Positions 47,427 to 58,392 of a stretch of DNA of 64,000 nt are shown here, piece after piece. The notes under the pieces are model-generated. The model was given only the letters and a program-made list of their open reading frames with translations. It had not been told where the DNA came from and did not search any database. The stretch's first letter is position 1, and the number at the start of each line of letters is the position of its first letter. Source of the stretch: Labia minor (Eukaryota > Arthropoda > Insecta > Dermaptera > Spongiphoridae). Made by a program: the position numbers and the translations under genes. Location: NCBI GenBank assembly GCA_963082975.1, contig OY720346.1, positions 69,741,267 to 69,805,266 of the forward strand. Reading direction: 5' to 3'.

Positions 47427-48806
47427 ATGCCATTCAAAAAGTTAAAAGTCGACCATTGTGTCCAGGAGGTGACTCCTGTAAATGAAACGAGTGTTCAATA
47501 TAGTGGTGATCAAGAATTATATCATCATATGACGAGATTACCGCAAGAATTAGTAGGTAATATTCTTCAATATGCAACAATACAACAATTGCTTGTTTTT
47601 AGTGAAGATCCATATTATTACGATGTGATTATCAAGTCTGGGATTATCTCTTCCTTACCAGCAATATCATTCCGCGGTCGGAATTCCTTCTACGCTGAAC
47701 ATTTTTTCGGACGATTCTATTTATTCATAGAAACAGTTGATGTAAGTGAGTTGAATTATGAATTTTTAATCAAGTTTATAAAACATTATCCCATGCCACG
47801 ATTAAAAAAAATTAATTTTAAAATTTCACACAAACGTGTAAAAATCATAAATGATATAGAAGATCTTCTAACAAAATTAAAATGTCTTATAGAAGAAGGT
47901 AAACTGCCAACTTGTCCTATTTTTAATAAGGTAGAAGAAATTATTATCAGAATAAGACGTGTGCGTTTACCAAATCCTGAAATTTTTTCATGGGCTATTA
48001 ATTATTTTTTTCCAAATTTAAAAAAATTAGACTTAAAGGGTGAACCTATATTAAATAATAAATCATTTTGTAAAATGAACAACCTTGTAACATTAAAAAC
48101 AGAAACAATGGAACCATTGAAATCAATAGATAACTTCTCTAATTTAAGACAATTAGAAATCACTTTTCATTCTGATAATGAGACCTGGCCATCTTATTTG
48201 TCTAAATTAGAAAATTTAGAACACCTAGAGATTGATTACGATGGCCCAGAAGAAATTGTCAGGCGTTATTTTGAAATTGCACCATTACGTAAATTGAAAA
48301 AAGTAATGCTTTTAGAAATTCCATCATTTACAGAAAAACTAGTTAAAGTGTTTCTAGAAAAAAGGTTACCATTAACAAATTTGAAAATATGTTTTTGCGA
48401 TGATGTCGAGAAAAATGCTTTGAAAATGCTCAATCAGTTTGAAAATTTAACAGATCTCCGATTAGAATGCTGTGAATTAATAAAATCTAGTGATCTCGAG
48501 GATATCCATAAAATAAAAAAATTAAATATTTTATCGTTGCGTGGATGTCTAGAAATAGATAATGAAGCCCTTCCATATATTTTTCAATGTAAAACATTAT
48601 ATCAATTAACTCTTGATGGCACCTATGTAAAAGTGGATTTTAGGTCATTTAAAAATAACTTGCGTGTTCATACATTGAACATTCAAAAACAAGACCATCA
48701 TAATGATTATCGTGCGTGGCCATCTAATTTGAATACTCCAGATAAAGGTCGGAATTTAAAAGAATTGTTACCTTTTGCATGTTGTATCAAAAAATTAACA
48801 TTTTAA
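47427..48806 (+). CDS. F-box / leucine-rich-repeat protein, copy 4 (divergent LRR face)
   Basis: 459 residues. Most divergent copy: residues 32-36 are YHHMT instead of HQHLG, just before the F-box. Seven residues of the 224-230 NLPILLI stretch are replaced by KT, a net loss of five. Around copy-1 positions 247-257 the repeat reads RQLEITFHSDNE instead of RKLKIGFICDNI, and at 273-275 EID replaces QIS. These are the variable positions of LxxLxL strands, while scaffold leucines stay. Other changes are I132K, L134S, R147L, K206E, S327C and F353C. The frame is intact and AATAAA lies at 48856-48861, so it looks functional. The pattern suggests a changed binding face. Confidence 0.85.
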   Translation: MPFKKLKVDHCVQEVTPVNETSVQYSGDQELYHHMTRLPQELVGNILQYATIQQLLVFSEDPYYYDVIIKSGIISSLPAISFRGRNSFYAEHFFGRFYLFIETVDVSELNYEFLIKFIKHYPMPRLKKINFKISHKRVKIINDIEDLLTKLKCLIEEGKLPTCPIFNKVEEIIIRIRRVRLPNPEIFSWAINYFFPNLKKLDLKGEPILNNKSFCKMNNLVTLKTETMEPLKSIDNFSNLRQLEITFHSDNETWPSYLSKLENLEHLEIDYDGPEEIVRRYFEIAPLRKLKKVMLLEIPSFTEKLVKVFLEKRLPLTNLKICFCDDVEKNALKMLNQFENLTDLRLECCELIKSSDLEDIHKIKKLNILSLRGCLEIDNEALPYIFQCKTLYQLTLDGTYVKVDFRSFKNNLRVHTLNIQKQDHHNDYRAWPSNLNTPDKGRNLKELLPFACCIKKLTF

Positions 48807-49738
48807 TTTAAAGATTACTTTTTTGTGAGTGATAATTGTCATTTAGAGTATAAAAAATAAATTTTTATAAATATTTCTTATGATGGTTTTATAAGCTTAA
48901 ATTATTTTAATATTTAAGATTTATATTTTATAATATCTATATTAAAAATATTTATATATAATTTTTAATAATTGAAAATACTATTTTATTAATATAAATA
49001 AATTACCATTGTATGTTTGTATTTATATTAAAAAAGAAATTGTTAACTTTAAATCATAAATATATTAAATCATAATATATGTATTCTATTATTTGTAAGT
49101 ATTACACATTTTTAAAAGTTATTTATGTAGAATAATAATAAATAAACATTTTTTTATTTTTTTTAATATTATTGTATTTAAATTAAATTATTTAAAAAAT
49201 AATTTTAAATATTTAATAAAATTATTGTATAAAGTAAAATTATTATTGATTTATTGTAAAGATTATAATACAAAAATCTAACAAATATCTCATTGGATCA
49301 TTTTGTCATAAATAATATCTTTATTAAAATAAATATATAATATATATACTTATACAAATGATAATTGAAAAATGGCGATACGCTAATTTGTAATTTATAC
49401 TTTAAATGTAAGCATATCTTAATTAATATTAATACATATTATAAAATGAAATTTTATATGAATTTATTTTGTTTTACTTTTCAATCCTATAACCTTTCCC
49501 ATATTCTTCATATATATATATATATATAAGAAAGTTATATAAATAATATAATAATATGTAAATGACATAAAATATTGTAGGATTTCCAGCTAATAATTTT
49601 ATTTGTTTTGCGAAAACATTCATATTTAAATTTTTTGGTTTCGTTCGACCCGGATATCCATTTCTGATAGTGAAAATTTAAAATAACATATATTAATTTA
49701 AATTAAATTATAATTTAAAATTAATAAATAATATTTAT
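48807..49738. other. A/T-rich 3' flank of gene copy 4 (type A)
   Basis: Closely follows 11312-12241 of unit A, including the TA microsatellite near 49510. No gene seen. Confidence 0.6.
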
Positions 49739-50119
49739 TAAACCAGCGCATGTTTGGCTCTTTGTTGATGCCACCACTTCACGTGTTGGCGCGTGAAATT
49801 TGCAGTGTTAAAAAATTAATTCCTGTACTTTGAGCAAATAAATGTAGCTGAAATTCTAGATATAGCAGTTTTATACAATTATTAATCATGTGAAAAATTA
49901 TCAAACATATATATTTATTTTTACGGTCACTTTAGAAGAAAAAATATCAAAACGTTGTAATAATCTTGGTTACACACACACACACACACACACACAGAGA
50001 GAGACATTTTTCTCAACCTTAGTGAAAATTATTCAGGAACCTTCAAATCGTATAAAAACATCAAAATCTCAACATCGAAAATTTTCGTGATCGCAATACT
50101 ATCTCGCCAGATATAGTAA
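49739..50119 (-). repeat. R1 repeat (inverted), after gene copy 4
   Basis: Single inverted R1 with a CA microsatellite (about 49973) and stem-loop at 50098-50119. It continues straight into the sequence equivalent to 14040-14370 of unit A, without the 1.06-kb insert seen there. Confidence 0.8.
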
Positions 50120-50449
50120 AAAAATAAATAAATAATTTTTTAATTTTTGTTCCTTTAAAATATTTGAAATTTTTTCATTTATTTTTTAATTATTAATTAA
50201 TGTTTTTTCATTAATTAGTTAAATAATATACTTTTTAATTATTTTTTTTTCTCTCTAAAATATTTGAAATTTTTTAATCTGTTTTGTCGTTTAATTTTTT
50301 GTTAATTCTTATCAATTTTTATTAGTTAATTTTTTATTTTATATTTATTTATTTATTGTTCTTTTATTAATGATTTTTTAGATTGTTTTATAACTTTTAA
50401 TATTTTTTCACTAAAATATTATTTATTTATTATTATTAGGGACCCCAAG
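50120..50449. other. A/T-rich flank ending at the site unoccupied by hAT
   Basis: Equivalent to 14040-14370. It ends at GACCCCAAG (50441-50449), the place where unit A has the CAGCGGCGG hAT terminus. Here unrelated sequence (ttacattcatttt) follows. Confidence 0.6.
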
Positions 50450-50530
50450 TTACATTCATTTTAATCAGATTGATGCAATGATATAACATTTAATAATTGT
50501 AATAAATAATTAAAGAATTGTATATCAATA

Positions 50531-50670
50531 CTAGCTGCTCCGAGCGCCTTCCAGGCGCTCTTCACTCCTAGACGGGGGCTCCGCCCCCTGTACCCCCGAG
50601 TGATACATAGTATTTGGTTGAAAGTCTGTATGTAAAAGGTTTTCATCCATTTTGTTTCAATCAGTATAAG
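50531..50670 (-). mobile_element. Helitron-type 3' terminus (inverted, diverged)
   Basis: On the minus strand: hairpin GGGGGC-gga-GCCCCC, then hairpin GAGCGCC-tggaa-GGCGCTC, then CTAG (50531-50534) and T. It has the same architecture as 4100-4230 but differs at several bases and in loop length, so it is an independent insertion of the same family. Confidence 0.72.
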
Positions 50671-50759
50671 TAGATAAGAAATATATCTGTTTTCTTAGAA
50701 AATATATATTTTAATTTAATCAGTAAATTAATTATATATTATTATTGTATATGTTATAT

Positions 50760-51066
50760 TTATCTAACTCTGTGTCTATACAGTTTTCGAAAGTTCTTAG
50801 CCGCAGCATCCACTTTTCTCTATGAGTCCCTATCCTGAGCTACAACCAAATCCTACCCTGTCCCATCTCTCCCATGTCCCTTCCTTCATTGTCCACCCAC
50901 CTTGATCTTTGGTCTTCCACCGGATGTTTCCCAATCGGTTTCTCCCAATTTCTAGTTTCTCCAATTCCAACCACGTCCCCTTCCCAGCCTTCTCGATTTT
51001 ATAACCTTAACTATATCTGGACATTATTTCTCGTTATGCCATCTCCGCCATTCGTATCCGAATCAT
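50760..51066 (-). pseudogene. LINE reverse-transcriptase tail remnant (inverted)
   Basis: Minus-strand counterpart of 3587-3987, more decayed, with several indels. Recognisable parts are the GGAAGACCAAAGATCAAGGT-type region (tail) and the sequence around ATGGCATAACGAGAA (the 'RRLHNEE' region). It lies upstream of the Helitron-like end in the same order as in unit A. Confidence 0.65.
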
Positions 51067-51300
51067 AATTCTTGCATTTTTTTGTTTAATTACATTTCGG
51101 TTGATTTTTCCCCAATTTCTCCAATCACATGTCTCCTCTTCCAGTCCAATTCATTTACCTATCAATGTTGCATAAGGCATTTAAATTTCTTAATTTGGCT
51201 AGAACACTCCAATTTTTAAAATTTTAAATAGAGGGAGAGAGAGAGGTTCTAATTATATATATATATATATATATATATCTGTTTCTATGACAGCCAAATA
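51067..51300. other. Spacer with GA and TA microsatellites
   Basis: GAGAGAGAGAG near 51232-51245 and a TA run at 51256-51278. Nothing coding recognised. Confidence 0.5.
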
Positions 51301-52060
51301 GTAAACAAATTACATACATACAAACACTCTCCTTTATCTATGCGCACGGCAGTGCGCCGGCCAAGTTCCAGCAAGCCGCGCGCATGCCGTAAGTATATTT
51401 ACACGAATGGTTTGGAGTCACTTTTGACCCCCCTGTATCTCAGTGCCTATTGCAAGTACAGAGATAAAATTTTATCTACGTAGTCATATACTAGAACTAA
51501 AGCAGTATGCCAAATTTCATAGTTATAGTTTCAGTAGATCCTGAAATATGACCCTGTGAAAATAGCTTATTTTGGAACTGATTCACTGATTGGTCAACAA
51601 AATTCTTAGGGTATTTCCAATTGTCCTAGCGCTATGAAATTTGGCATACAGGTCGTATGTTATAAGTAGGTTAACAAAAAATTATGAAATTTAAGAAATC
51701 GGTCAAGCTTGAGTTGTTATAATCGAATATCAATGCGATTTTAACGAATTCAAACGAATTCATTGGTTTTGTCAGAAACTAATCAAGCTAGGACTTCGAA
51801 ATTTGGTACACCGATATTATTCACAGTTTGTAGATTTCTTTTAAAATTTCGTCAAAATCGGTTAACCGGAAGTGGTACTTTACCTACACTGGTTGCGTTT
51901 ACCTTTCAAGTAAAGTACCAGTTTGCTTCGAGATATTTGCTTCATATTTTGTATATAGATTTAAAAATATGAAAAAAATTCAGATACCAAATTTCATCAT
52001 GATCTGACTACCGGAAGTGACATTTTACCTATACAAGTAGCGTTAGGTGTAAATTATAAA
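51301..52060 (+). repeat. Degenerate serial repeat with 'ATGAAATTTGG' and 'CCGGAAGTG' modules
   Basis: Variants of ATGAAATTTGGCATAC occur around 51511, 51638, 51798 and 51986. CCGGAAGTGGTACTTTACCT (51868-51887) and CCGGAAGTGACATTTTACCT (52011-52030) follow two of them. The same two modules, in the same order, form the core of R1 and R2, so this may be an older or larger relative of those families. No protein recognised. Confidence 0.5.
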
Positions 52061-52387
52061 TATATATAATAGTGTTAAACCATTTTACTTTATAATTTAA
52101 ATTAATGTTTGTTTATTTTTATTGTTATAACTTAACAGTTTCTATATAATTTTCAATTAATATTAATAGTTCTAATTATTTATTATTCAAAATACAAGTT
52201 GGAAATTCAGAACTATAAAATAAAAGAACAAATAAAATTATTATATTTAATATATAAACAAATATAATTTTAATTTAAAAAAATTTGCAATTTTTTTAAA
52301 CACAAAATTACTTCAAAGGCTAAGAATGGACGCGGGCGCGGCACAAAAAGGAAAAAATAGGAAGCTTTCTTAAAAAAAAGTATTGAA
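52061..52387. other. A/T-rich stretch, nothing recognised
   Basis: Low-complexity A/T DNA apart from a GC-richer GGACGCGGGCGCGGC word at about 52328. Confidence 0.5.
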
Positions 52388-53047
52388 ATCTAATCAAAAA
52401 CATACCTGTTAAAAAGGGGGCCAAGTTCCTATCGGCTATTTGTTTGCCTAAAAAAGGGTTCAAATCCATCCCAAAGCCAAGTTTAGATGCACTTCAAAAT
52501 CATTCATAATCATTTTTATCAACAGCCTGATCCACTGGTAAACATTTGGCATTCCAAAGAATCGCCAACACACCCAATCCTCCGCCTCCTGCATCCAGGC
52601 ACGCCACTTTATTCACGTCAACGGTCCATCTGGCCGAAATTCACTTTACCATACACCCAACTTAAAATATGGTATAGTTGTTAAAATACGTAGGTACATG
52701 GTTTAAAATATCTAAAATTATAATACTTAGAAATTTGAACTTGGCAGGTTTTCGTACTGTACGTAACACTAGATTAATTGTATAATTATATTTATTATTT
52801 AAATATATAAATTAACCTGCTAATTCTAAGTATTAAAATTGTAGATATTTTAAACCAAGTACCTACGTATTTTAACAACTATACCATATTTTAAGTTGGG
52901 TATATGGTAAAGTGAATTTCGGCCAGATGAACCGTTGACGTGAATAAAGTGGCGTGTAGTGTGCCTGGATGCAGGAGGCGGAGGACTTGGTGTGGGACTG
53001 AGTGTTTTGTACAGCACGAAAACCTGGCAAGTTCAAATTTCTAAGTA

Positions 53048-54639
53048 CACTGCTGGACAAAAGTATTGCATAAAATTTAAAAGTGTAATAAAATGTTGTA
53101 ATTTTAATTATAAAAACAATTTTTCATTTTAAATTATTTATTTATTTTATATTTACTTATAATCATCGCAAATTAACTCTGACTAAAGGAAAAATAAGAG
53201 ACTAAACATGAAACGAATTAAATTAAACAACTTCTTAATAAAACACTCATTATTCAGTTCTTCCTAATCAATTTTTTTAATGTAATTTTCATGCCCTACA
53301 CAATTATTTTTTAAGTTCTATTTTAGTTTTATACTTTTAAAAATTAATATGGCCCGAAAGGGTAATTTTTCTGAACAAACTGCTATTCGAGTGGGAACAT
53401 TACGCGAGGAAGGTTTAAATCAAACAACGATTGCTCAGAGGATAGGAATGAATCAATCCACTGTCTCCAGAATTTTAGCACGTCACAGGGAGACTGGTAG
53501 CTACTCCCGACGCCCAGTAATGGGTAGCCCTAGAAGTACAAACCGAACAGATGAGAGATTTCTTCAGCTAAATGTTCTTCGAAACAGGTCTCTCACTAGT
53601 AATCAATTACGGCATTCTATCGCCGTCGTTCGTGACGTCCATATTTCAAGTAGGACAGTTAGAAGAAGGTTAAATGAAGCAAATTTGGCTTCAAGGAGAC
53701 ACGCAACTTGCCCTCTTCTTACCAGAGCCCATAGAGTTGCCAGACTTCAATACTCACATGAACATGTCAATTGGACATTAGAAGATAGGAGACGTCTATT
53801 ATTCACAGACGAATCGAGATTCACTCTATTCTCTCCAGATGGAAGGATGAGAGTATGGAGGCGACAAGGGAAGAGGTATGCAGAAGTTAACACCTCCCCA
53901 AGAGTGAGTTTTGGCGGCGGTGGGATCATGGTTTGGGGAGGAATAAGTTTTGATGGCCGTATACAGAGTTGCACATTGTTAATGCAGGTACATTAAATAT
54001 CCAGAGGTATCTTAACGTTATCCAGCAATATGTTGTGCCATTTGCCAGAAGAGTCGGTGATAATTTTTAATTTATGCAAGATAACGCCAGATGTCACACT
54101 GCTCGAGTTGTACTGCAGTACCTAGAAGACGTTTCAATAAATCGTTTGGTTTCCCCACCAAGAAGTCCAGACCTAATTCCTATAGAGCATCTTTGGGACA
54201 CTATAGGAAGACGGCTCAGGCTTCGTCCAGATTGCCCTAGCTCTCTCGCAGAGCTACGTCTAGCGGTTGTTGAAGAGTGGAATGGGATTTCTCAAGAGAT
54301 CATTCAAAATCTTATTGTTTCCATGCCGAGGAGGGTTAAAGCGGTTATCAAAGCAAGAGGAGGTGTCACTTAATATTGTCCAAAAAAAATTAGGAATTTA
54401 AAAGTACAAGAACTTTTTTAATCGGTAATTCAAATTTACTATGTTTTTACGTTATTGAGCTTTATTTTAATTTGTGTTAATAAACAATTTTATACTAAAT
54501 TTATTGTCTTTTTTCACCACTCTCCATAAACTAGAATTCTTTCACAACGAGTTCACAAAAAAAAAAAATATATAATAATAGATTTTGAATTCAAATTACC
54601 TCATTTTTAAATTTTATGCAATACTTTTGTCCAGCAGTT
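53048..54639 (+). mobile_element. Tc1/mariner element, 1.59 kb, inserted at TA
   Basis: Inverted terminal repeats of about 35 bp (CACTGCTGGACAAAAGTATT at the left, complement at the right ending CCAGCAGTT), flanked by TA at 53046-53047 and 54640-54641. The outermost base differs at the right end. Joining the flanks across one TA regenerates the sequence still present, inverted, at about 52699-52736, which is the unoccupied site. Confidence 0.92.
53349..54373 (+). pseudogene. Tc1 transposase (DD34E), frameshifted with internal stop
   Basis: Starts at ATG 53349. Two helix-turn-helix motifs bind the terminal repeats: residues about 10-50 with [20 protein letters not shown], and about 60-115. 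The catalytic core follows: first Asp in LLFTDESRF, the [12 protein letters not shown] block, second Asp in MQDNARCH, and Glu in LIPIEHLWD exactly 34 residues later, the Tc1 DD34E spacing. The frame breaks at about 53960, next to GRIQSC, and a TAA interrupts just before MQDNA (about 54069). The second half is open at 54074-54373. Recently inactivated: otherwise full length, about 340 residues, as is usual for Tc1. Confidence 0.9.
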
Positions 54640-54976
54640 TATTATAATTTTAGATATTTTAAACCATGTACCTACGTATTTTAACAACTATACCATATTT
54701 TAAGTTGGGTGTATGGTAAAGTGAATTTCGGCCAGATGGACCGTTGACGTGAATAAAGTGGCGTGCCTTGATGCAGGAGTCGGAGGATTGGGTGTGGTGG
54801 CGATTCTCTGGAATGCCAAATGTTTACCAGTGGATCAGGCTGTTGATAAAAATGATTATGAATGATTTTGAAGTGCATCTAAACTTGGCTTTGGGATGGA
54901 TTTGAACCCTTTTTTAGGCAAACAAATAGCCGATAGGAACTTGACCCCCTTTTTAACAGGTATGTTTTTGATTAGA

Positions 54977-55236
54977 TATATATTTCTGGAAAATGGAACA
55001 CCCGCAGCTAGATAATATCCAGGTGGACATTTATTAATAAAAAAATCAATAATAATAAAAAAGTCGAATTGGCAGTCGTGGGACTGGCCGAGAGAAGTGA
55101 AAACTTCACGAGAAAAATGAAATTTATATACGTATATATATATATATATATAAAATTCATAATTATTTTTTCAGCAAACTGATTATTATTACAAAAATAT
55201 TAAAAATACGATGTGTATGAATATATATATATATAT
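54977..55236. other. Mixed repeat fragments
   Basis: GATAATATCCAGGTGGACAT at 55013 is the same short block as 7866-7895 in the R2 spacer. TA microsatellites lie near 55133-55152 and 55221-55235. No gene seen. Confidence 0.5.
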
Positions 55237-55400
55237 GTCTGTCTGTCTCTGTGTGTGTCTGTCAAATACTCAAAAACTACCCGTCCGATTGCGATGAAAC
55301 TTTCAGGGATTGTTGTGGGCGTCCCAGTGAAGGTTTTAGTGTAGTTAAATCCAAAATTAATTTAAATAGTAATATTTTGGTAAAAGTCTATTTATGGTTA
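55237..55400 (+). repeat. R4 repeat (partial)
   Basis: GTCTGTCTGTCTCTGTGTGT, then CTCAAAAACTACCCGTCCGA and GATGAAACTTTCAGGGATTG. Inverse of the end of R4 in unit A (13650-13790). Confidence 0.75.
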
Positions 55401-55419
55401 CCATGGTTACATTGAAAGT

Positions 55420-55825
55420 TTGGCTCTTTTTTGATGGCACCACGTCACGTGTTGACGCGTGAGATTTCAGTGTTTAAAAATTAATTCTGGTACTTTCAGC
55501 AATTCAATTTTCGATGTTGAGATTTTGATGTTTTTGATGTTATAAATAATATTTATTAAATTATAATTTAATTAATTTAATTTAATTTAAATTAATAAAT
55601 ATTATTTAATCAAATTCAAATTTGCGAGATAGTCGAGTGGATAGTGGAGTGTTTGGCTCTTTGTTGATGGCACCACGTCACGTGTTGGCGCGTGAGATTT
55701 CCAGTGTTAAAAAATTAATTCTGGTACTTTTAGCGATTCTATCAAGCTGAAATTCTATATATAGCAGTTTTATAGAATTATTAATCATGTGAAAAATTAT
55801 CAAACATATATCTTTATTTTTACGG

Positions 55826-55830
<5 letters not shown>
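55420..55830 (-). repeat. R1 fragments (inverted, two truncated copies)
   Basis: Two partial copies of the TTTGGCTCTTTGTTGATGGC..CACGTGTTGGCGCGTGAGAT end of R1 (about 55424-55500 and 55647-55830). The second runs directly into a long CA microsatellite where R1 has its internal microsatellite. Confidence 0.7.

Positions 55831-55904
<74 letters not shown>
55827..55904. repeat. (CA)39 microsatellite
   Basis: 78 bases of uninterrupted CA, an expansion at the internal microsatellite position of R1. Good length-polymorphism candidate. Confidence 0.95.
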
Positions 55905-55905
<1 letters not shown>

Positions 55906-56295
55906 TTAAAAATTAATTTATTAAAATATATATTATATAATATATTATATATAGTATATAATTTAATATATATATATATATATATATATTCTGAAATTAA
56001 TTTTAAATTATATAAATATATTAGAAATTAATTTAATATAATTTAACACATAATAATATATTAAAATATTTTATTTTATATATACATAATTTAGTAATAC
56101 TGATTATTAATGTAAATATAAATAATAATATTTAATATGGCAAATATGTAAAATTTTGTAAAGAATGTATTAGAAGTTTAGTGTCTAACATTCTGGTGTT
56201 TTGCGCATGCATATATCTGTCGGGTCGATCTCACCGGTCGGGTCGTTTTGGAATCTCACGCGAGTTCTATACTTTTTCCCCATCCCGCAAAAGTG
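55905..56295. other. A/T-rich stretch then short GC-richer block
   Basis: Dense TA runs (55920-56100), then inverted matches to 190-320 of unit A (the hAT interior, e.g. tggcaaatatgtaaaattttgt at about 56138), then GTCGGGTCGATCTCACCGGTCGGG (56219-56242) with a direct CGGTCGGGTC repeat. No gene. Confidence 0.5.
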
Positions 56296-57441
56296 CTCAA
56301 CGCCGCTAAAGAAGTTTTCACTTCAAAAACAATATTTTTATACTGGCCTGGCCAACATGCGGCCCGCCAGTTAACTTTCTATTTCTTTTGTAACTTTCTT
56401 TTAAAGTCAGGTATTTGGACAATTCAGGTATTTGAAAAATCTATGAAACTATACTTACTTGAATAAGAGAGACAATAATAATACAACAAAGACCCTTTAG
56501 ACACCTAACCCTTCTCAAAAGATAATACACATGTCATATTCCAGTTGGAGAGAAAAGATATTCAAGGGAAAATTGGAAGAAGAATTTGATGTGTGAAATT
56601 TTAGTCTATTTAGAAAATAAATGAAAGCCTGAGTTTAACCCAAACCTTATATCATATCGAATATATATTTACAAAGAATATTTTGATTAAATTAAATTAT
56701 AAATTATATATTATTTACAAAAATCAAATTATCCAGGTTTTTGAAAAAACTAGAAAAATATTTATTTATTTTTTATATTAACAGTTGAATTTTGTTTACT
56801 TGAGGATAAAAGAATAAAAGAACAAAACAATGGACCTTGTCAAAGCATCAAAAATATATAATACACACAGATGTCGATTGTCCGCTTGATTAAGACAAAT
56901 ATTCAAGGGATGTCTATTAAGCATATCATAATTTTTAAAAAATTCTTTAGAGATTTTTTCATATTTGTTAGACCAAAGGTATGAAACCAGATAAATTCTA
57001 ATACGATATTAACTCATCTACTAAATTAATTAATCAAAATAACTTCTATTTATAAAGTAACAGCAAGAAATTAAGTTTTAATAAACATATAATAATATAT
57101 TTTAAATAATATTTATTACTATCATTTTCTTAAGGTGTAGAGGATGAGAAAAAATTTTACATTACAACCCATTTTCTCACCATCTGATCAATAAATGGTC
57201 ATTGATAAATGAAAAAAAAAAACTCCTTATATATATTTAAGAAATCCTCTCAACCTATAATCATTTTATTTATTAATTGTATATATAAATATATTATTTT
57301 TGATCTAAACGAAGAGAGAGAAAGGATTTTACATAAAATTTTTAATCATTCCACAAATTAATAATATAATAAATGACACATTGTAAATTGTGGATAAAAA
57401 AATATATTTCATTATATGTTATCATAATTAGTATACTAGAA

Positions 57442-57488
<47 letters not shown>

Positions 57489-57560
57489 ATTTTATTTAGA
57501 AATTAATTAAAAAATTTTAAAATATTTTAAAGATAAAAAATATTGATATAATATCAAATA
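56296..57560. repeat. R2-spacer-like region upstream of gene copy 5
   Basis: 56330-56760 matches 7920-8360 and 57060-57560 matches about 8365-8830 of unit A, with an extra 300-base piece between them (56760-57060). A long TA microsatellite lies at 57446-57483. No protein recognised. Confidence 0.7.
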
Positions 57561-57906
57561 AAAATAAGTTGACCTGTGGCCAGGTCCGAACCGACCGACG
57601 GTTTGAAGTAAATTAATTTCCAGCTACAGAAACAATTTCAAAAAATTTTAATATATCTATTAATGTAATAAAAAACAGATATGGATAGAATATAGAATAT
57701 TTTTAATTTTATTTTAATTATAATATATAAGACCAGGCTGTGACGTCATGAATGGCTGGATGGCGTCATATAATTTTAAATTAAGAAAAAACTAATAAAG
57801 ATGATTTTTCTCGAGGATAAAACCAATTCGTGGTGATATGTAAAAAATCTCCACATGTGAAATTTGGTGTGAAAACAATACCTCCCTTACTATCGTCGAT
57901 CGGTAA
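57561..57906 (-). repeat. R2/R3 fused repeat upstream of gene copy 5
   Basis: Starts AAATAAGTTGACCTGTGGCC (hairpin end of R2) and ends in ..TACTATCGTCGATCGGTAAA (R3 end). The middle and microsatellite part of R2 is missing, so this is a shorter version of 8835-9478. Confidence 0.75.
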
Positions 57907-58210
57907 AAAGAGGCGGGAGGCAAATATAATACATTAATTAATAATAATAAAAAATATTAAAATCAGTTTAAATCAGAAATTTCAAAAAATGTTCTGGTAT
58001 ATATTATCAGAAAAAAGGCATTTTTTATGAACAATTTGGATTTTTTAAATAATTATAATTTCTGAATATTTAATGATTACATTTAAAATCATTTGAAAGT
58101 TATAATTTCATCTTCACAAACAGAGAATAAAAAATAATAAAATCGAAATATTGAAAAAATATAATAAGGAAATAGAAAAAAGGTTCGTACCCCACTCTTC
58201 TTATTTTTAT

Positions 58211-58392
58211 TTAAGAGGTCTTCTGATTGGTTGCCTGTTTCGACACACCTTTTTTCGACTTAAACGCCACCCTCCATTTCCTTCAGCTATCATTTGCTCT
58301 CTGCATCTCACCAAGTCAACATTAGCACGCTTGCTAACGGAGTGTACTTTGCAATTTGTTTTCTTTTTCATTTTCTTTTTTCTTTTTTAATC
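58211..58392 (+). promoter_or_regulatory. Conserved leader, gene copy 5
   Basis: Same leader with ATTGG and TTCAG. It diverges in the last T-rich part (TTTTCTTTTTC instead of TTTTGTTTTTG) just before the ATG. Upstream of 58.2 kb the copy is more diverged than the others. Confidence 0.45.

Larger units (their letters stand above)
52388..54976. mobile_element. Palindromic foldback element interrupted by Tc1
   Basis: The ends are inverted copies: TCTAATCAAAAACATACCTG at the left (from about 52390) and its complement ending near 54976. The arms of roughly 300 bp contain AGTTCCTATCGGCTATTTG and GTGAATTTCGGCCAGATG. A further inverted copy of part of the left arm lies at about 52840-53045, so the interior is also palindromic. 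No coding capacity of its own; a foldback or MITE-type element is likely. Confidence 0.75.

Noticed and set aside
51763..52684. Small frames at 51763-51972 and 52487-52684 (with relatives at 52872 and 54681)
   Set aside because: They lie within the serial repeat and the palindromic arms; the same peptide from inverted copies shows that the reading is a by-product of the repeat.
55678..56031. Cys-Val and Thr-His repeat proteins on the two strands
   Set aside because: Both are readings of the (CA)39 microsatellite, not genes.
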